DNA of 64,000 nt from a candidate division CSSED10-310 bacterium (GTDB lineage: Bacteria; CSSED10-310). Shown in pieces: positions 60,879 through 64,000 of the stretch (within the stretch, counting starts at the first letter, position 1; each line of letters begins with the position of its first letter). The notes under the pieces are model-generated. The model was not told the DNA's origin, ran no database searches, and worked only from the letters and a program-made list of their open reading frames with translations. The stretch spans positions 124,001 through 188,000 of the forward strand of contig JAFGEQ010000019.1 in assembly GCA_016931515.1 (NCBI GenBank). Direction: 5' to 3'. Position numbers and translations under genes: made by a program.

Positions 60879-63229
60879 CCCATTAGTTTTCCTTTCAGGG
60901 TCTTGATACTCAACCATGCGATTCGATGGGATACGCAGATATAGGCGATGCATAGGGGTAACCACTGTTCACGGGGTGCGTACTTCCGGAACCATGTCAA
61001 CTCCGACCGAAGGAAACATCCCCAGAAGTATCTGAAAGTAAAATGCTTTAATATTAGTTTCAATCGGTTCCGATGGTACAATCGATAGAATCGGGGACTG
61101 AATTTGCCGGTGGATGTAGACTCATGGTGCAAGGCTTCTGCTCGATGGCAATACCGAATTCGATAACCTGACCGAGATGCCCGGATACAATAATCGAGTT
61201 CCTCATAATATGCGGGATGAAATCGGCGATCGAACAGACCGATCTCATCGATGAGTGATCGTTTGAAGGCAAAAACCGCTCCGGTCACATAATCAACATC
61301 ACGGTCCTGGTCATATTGGCCCGTATCAATTTGACCTGCGCCATAATGATCGGTTAAACCATTTTCGTGCAGAATACCACCTGCGTGTTGAAGGGTTTTT
61401 CCATCGATATTATAGATTTTGCATCCTGCGATTGCGATTGTGTCGTCTTCAAGAACTTCAATCAGTTCTTTCAAAAGACCGGGCATCATCACCGCATCCT
61501 GATTTAGAAGAAAGATAACATCTCCTTTGGTCGCCAGGATACCCTGATTGACGCCACCGGTAAATCCTTGATTTTTTTTGTTTCGGATTAAATGAATATC
61601 GGAAAAATTCGTCTCGATGAACTCCGGTGTCCCATCTCTAGATCCGTTATCGACAACCACACACTCCACATGTGGGTAATCTTGATCCTTTGCCGAACGA
61701 ATACAGGCTTCGATGTCCTTCACACCGTTCCATGTAACCACGACAATACTCACGAGTGCTTGTTCCGGCAGCTTAAGCGGCCGCCCGTTGAGAGCGGGTC
61801 TATTTACAGGGAGCTGATTATATGGATTCTCCGCCGGGTTTCGTTTGCGAAGTTCACTTTCGAGATGTCGAATATAATGTTCCAGCGATTGGAGATGCCG
61901 GTTTTTCCCATCCAACTCGCTCTCAAGTTTTCTAATGTAGGATTGGTCACTCCATTGAAGCGGATCTTTATGAGCCAGTGTCTTTCTTTTTTGTCTGTGA
62001 TCCGGTGCTGTGACCGGATTCGACAGCCAGTTCTGGAATGGTTGAGTTGTTGCATCGAAGGAAAGGTGTTTCAGACCATAATCACGGGCTCTTTTTCCAG
62101 TTTCAGCGACTGCCTCCGGATCCTTTGTGAGAGCGAGTATTTTACTCGCGAGAGCTTCTGGATTGCCAAGGGGGTAACTGTATGCCAGTCCTCTTTCCGG
62201 GAGATCCAGCGAGAGCTCACACAACTCGCCGATAAGTGATGGCAGCCCGGCTCGCAGCCAGTCAAGCACACGATTTTTGCTGCCAAATACTCCCTCATAC
62301 ATATATCGATCAATATTGATTCCGATATCCGCTTCAAAATAATAGTTATGGACATCCTCTTTGGGAACCCATCCTTTCAGGACAAATCGACTGGCAAAAT
62401 GCGATTTCTTTACCCGGTTTACGAAGGCGGGATACGTGATTTCGTCGTGACCGTCAATCTGCCCGCCTGTGCTGACGAACCAAATATCTGAATTCTGGGC
62501 CATTGCCTGTTCCAGTCCATCGACCAGCGTTTCTGTGTCCGTCCAGGTATTAAAACCTCCGGACCACAAAACGATGAAAGCATTGTCCGGCACTTCGCGA
62601 CCTCGGATAACGCATTTATCGTGTGTGTATAAGGTGGATTCCATTGCACAGGGAATAGGATCACAGAAAGAATAGCCGGTAGTCGCTGCGGTTAATCGTC
62701 CGATTAAACCCAATTCTCCGACAGTTGCTGATGCCTGGGCGCGGGAGACCGTAGAAAACTTATCTCCGGATTGTAGAGCCAGAAGGGCATGCCGTCGAAA
62801 ATGATCCAGGAATTCGTCGTTCTGATAACGGTATGCTTTTGCTTGAGCTTCAGCCATCACATGCCCAAATAAATCGAACCAGATCGGACTGTCGGTACGA
62901 ATATGGGACAGTGGAGTACCGGCAAAAACAGTTGCTACAAGTATCGCATCCGGTTTGAATTGGTCGTGAATTTCCTGGATTCGATGTGTATTGGCAAATT
63001 CACTGTCCGACATATTGTAATAGGAAAATCCATGCTCATGACTGAATACTTCCGGAAATGTCTCGGCAGGATAGATGAATGGAATCCGATTCGCGATCAG
63101 GGTTACATCGGCTGATCCTGTGCTCAGCAGTGGCTTGATAAACTGCCAGGCGCGAATTCCGGGACCGAAGTTTTTCAGTGTGTTTTCAAAGGGCAATGGT
63201 GCAAAACCGAATACTAATAGACGTGTCAT
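60875..63229 (-). CDS. bifunctional glycosyltransferase (GT-B domain plus GT2 domain)
   Basis: 784 residues. Residues 1-410 form a GT-B domain (TRLLVFGFAPLPFENTLKNF; FIVLWSGGFNTWTDTETLVD; VSTGGQIDGHDEITYPAFVN; SLIGELCELSLDLPERGLAY). A short coiled-coil linker (LESELDGKNRHLQSLEHYIR) joins it to a GT2 domain from about 490: ALVSIVVVTWNGVKDIEACI, VVVDNGSRDGTPEFI, FLLNQDAVMMPGLL and YYEELDYCIRASRSG. The C-terminal GT2 type is rhamnosyltransferase-like. Two activities in one chain suggest successive sugar additions. The ATG at 63229 overlaps the coiled-coil gene's stop. Confidence 0.9.
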   Translation of the reverse strand: MTRLLVFGFAPLPFENTLKNFGPGIRAWQFIKPLLSTGSADVTLIANRIPFIYPAETFPEVFSHEHGFSYYNMSDSEFANTHRIQEIHDQFKPDAILVATVFAGTPLSHIRTDSPIWFDLFGHVMAEAQAKAYRYQNDEFLDHFRRHALLALQSGDKFSTVSRAQASATVGELGLIGRLTAATTGYSFCDPIPCAMESTLYTHDKCVIRGREVPDNAFIVLWSGGFNTWTDTETLVDGLEQAMAQNSDIWFVSTGGQIDGHDEITYPAFVNRVKKSHFASRFVLKGWVPKEDVHNYYFEADIGINIDRYMYEGVFGSKNRVLDWLRAGLPSLIGELCELSLDLPERGLAYSYPLGNPEALASKILALTKDPEAVAETGKRARDYGLKHLSFDATTQPFQNWLSNPVTAPDHRQKRKTLAHKDPLQWSDQSYIRKLESELDGKNRHLQSLEHYIRHLESELRKRNPAENPYNQLPVNRPALNGRPLKLPEQALVSIVVVTWNGVKDIEACIRSAKDQDYPHVECVVVDNGSRDGTPEFIETNFSDIHLIRNKKNQGFTGGVNQGILATKGDVIFLLNQDAVMMPGLLKELIEVLEDDTIAIAGCKIYNIDGKTLQHAGGILHENGLTDHYGAGQIDTGQYDQDRDVDYVTGAVFAFKRSLIDEIGLFDRRFHPAYYEELDYCIRASRSGYRIRYCHRAEALHHESTSTGKFSPRFYRLYHRNRLKLILKHFTFRYFWGCFLRSELTWFRKYAPREQWLPLCIAYICVSHRIAWLSIKTLKGKLMG

Positions 63230-64000
63230 GGTTTGTGTTGTCCGGATACTATTTGAGCGAGCAGTTGAGTGAATTTTGCCTGTAGATCCGTGATAATCCT
63301 ATCTTTTTCTGTGAGAGTTGTTTCCAAATGCAAAGCATAAGATTCGAGTTGATCATAAACGGCCGATTCCGATTGGGCCCGAATCGCTTCCTCGGCCAGC
63401 AGCCTGATTCTTTCGGTTAGATCGTTGTTTGATATCTCTAACATGTTGTTGCGATCCCGATACTGATCCAGTTCTTTTTGAATTTTCCTGGCGTGATCTT
63501 CCAGGTAATGAAATGACTGTGAGATACTTTTATGTTCAGCTTCCACGCGGCGAACGTATTGATGGATGGTTTGCAGTGCCTCTTGAATTCGCTCAAAAGA
63601 TTCAACGGTGTCTGAATTGATGTAATCCTCTTCCGGCAGTGACAGATGGTCATTCGAGAATTCCGGATGCTCATGATGACGGCTTGCGATGATAAAGGTT
63701 CTATAGGCACTATGTTCATTCCCGGTAATGATGGGTAGGTGATTGATGCATCGGAATAAGTTGTCTCGCATTTTCGATGTTTCCGGCAGTAATCCAAGAG
63801 TGTAATCCACAACATGCGCCAAGGCCCAGAGTTGCAGGGGGAATGTATGATAAACTCTGATAAAAGGGAACTTGAGAGCAAGAAAATCGATGATGGTTTT
63901 CCAGTCTATCAGCCCGTTTTCCCGATGTTCATCCAAGAACCGGTAACTTTCTCCAGCAAATTTCAGGTGGATTGCCGCCAAATATGTCTCATGGGCTACC
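63226..64000 (-). CDS. coiled-coil protein of the glycan cluster (5' end outside window)
   Basis: At least 257 residues; the frame stays open to the right edge, so the N-terminus is missing (the visible part begins VAHETYLAAIHLKFAGESYR). A globular helical region (about 1-125 of the visible part: LQLWALAHVVDYTLGLLPET; YRTFIIASRHHEHPEFSNDH) leads to a long coiled coil (ERIQEALQTIHQYVRRVEAE through LHLETTLTEKDRIITDLQAK). I do not recognise the family. The ATGA overlap with the bifunctional glycosyltransferase suggests joint function, perhaps scaffolding or chain-length control. A missing N-terminal catalytic domain cannot be excluded. Confidence 0.65.
   Translation of the reverse strand, partial: VAHETYLAAIHLKFAGESYRFLDEHRENGLIDWKTIIDFLALKFPFIRVYHTFPLQLWALAHVVDYTLGLLPETSKMRDNLFRCINHLPIITGNEHSAYRTFIIASRHHEHPEFSNDHLSLPEEDYINSDTVESFERIQEALQTIHQYVRRVEAEHKSISQSFHYLEDHARKIQKELDQYRDRNNMLEISNNDLTERIRLLAEEAIRAQSESAVYDQLESYALHLETTLTEKDRIITDLQAKFTQLLAQIVSGQHKP

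Noticed and set aside
1-64000. tRNA, rRNA, CRISPR array, insertion sequence or prophage
   Set aside because: No cloverleaf with a CCA/TTC arm, no regularly spaced repeats, and no transposase, integrase or phage gene was seen on either strand.

Overview
The window reads as a chromosomal stretch of a Gram-negative (diderm) bacterium. It holds bamA, a Skp-type chaperone, lpxD, lpxA, lptE, lnt, lolC/lolD and several proteins that look like outer-membrane lipoproteins or beta-barrels. Base composition is roughly balanced and coding density is high. Shine-Dalgarno sites are strong (AGGAG-type), ATGA-type overlaps are common, and TTG or GTG starts are frequent. The combination of ClpC, a PhaR/phasin pair, KorDABC beside SucCD, an EF-G-like paralogue, DUF1573 and a peptidase/propeller/barrel protein suggests an uncultivated lineage (FCB-like or deltaproteobacterium-like). 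The sequence alone does not fix the phylum. I see no insertion sequence, prophage, CRISPR array, tRNA or rRNA. No stretch longer than about 300 bases lacks a gene; the longest gaps are 50718-50971, 15726-15961 and 1731-1965.

Layout. 1-4793 (minus): 5' part of ATP sulfurylase, a phosphatase/phosphodiesterase of the alkaline phosphatase superfamily behind a promoter and leader hairpin, a PhaR/phasin pair, a DegT aminotransferase and a VanZ-like protein. 4955-7600 (plus): a two-gene split of ManC (cupin plus GDP-mannose pyrophosphorylase) and a periplasmic parvulin. 7612-13604: a redox block with DUF1573 and a CXXC-less thioredoxin-like protein (minus), then DsbD, thioredoxin and a DUF4388-J-TPR protein (plus). 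13656-15725 (minus): an EF-G-like GTPase.

15962-27448 (plus): dtd, a DUF362 ferredoxin protein, xseAB, a flippase-like membrane protein, leuS, lptE, a Wzm/Wzt polysaccharide exporter, two small unrecognised genes and a GT4 glycosyltransferase. 27488-29786 (minus): a GT-C membrane glycosyltransferase and an exported serine-rich protein. 29942-42814 (plus): a long envelope-biogenesis run of nfu, a tetraheme cytochrome lipoprotein, lnt, prfB (with a programmed +1 frameshift), lolC, lolD, clpC, bamA, skp, lpxD and lpxA.

42828-45223 (minus): a GspN/AsmA-like protein and a divergent GlgA, transcribed divergently from 45331-49289 (plus), where two lipoproteins precede a 954-residue metallopeptidase/propeller/beta-barrel protein. 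49356-50717 (minus): a MurC-like ligase with altered motifs. 50972-55897 (plus): sucCD and korDABC, a ferredoxin-linked 2-oxoglutarate/succinyl-CoA module. 55973-64000: a secreted phospholipase D-like protein, a GT-C/TPR protein, two paralogous glycosyltransferases (one with an added GT2 domain) and a coiled-coil protein cut by the window end.

Main theme: construction of the cell envelope and surface glycans (sugar nucleotide supply, export, lipid A, lipoprotein maturation and sorting, OMP insertion), with ferredoxin-based central carbon metabolism and periplasmic redox. The most promising undescribed unit is the three-gene 45331-49289 operon, whose promoter shares its -35 element with the divergent glgA promoter.
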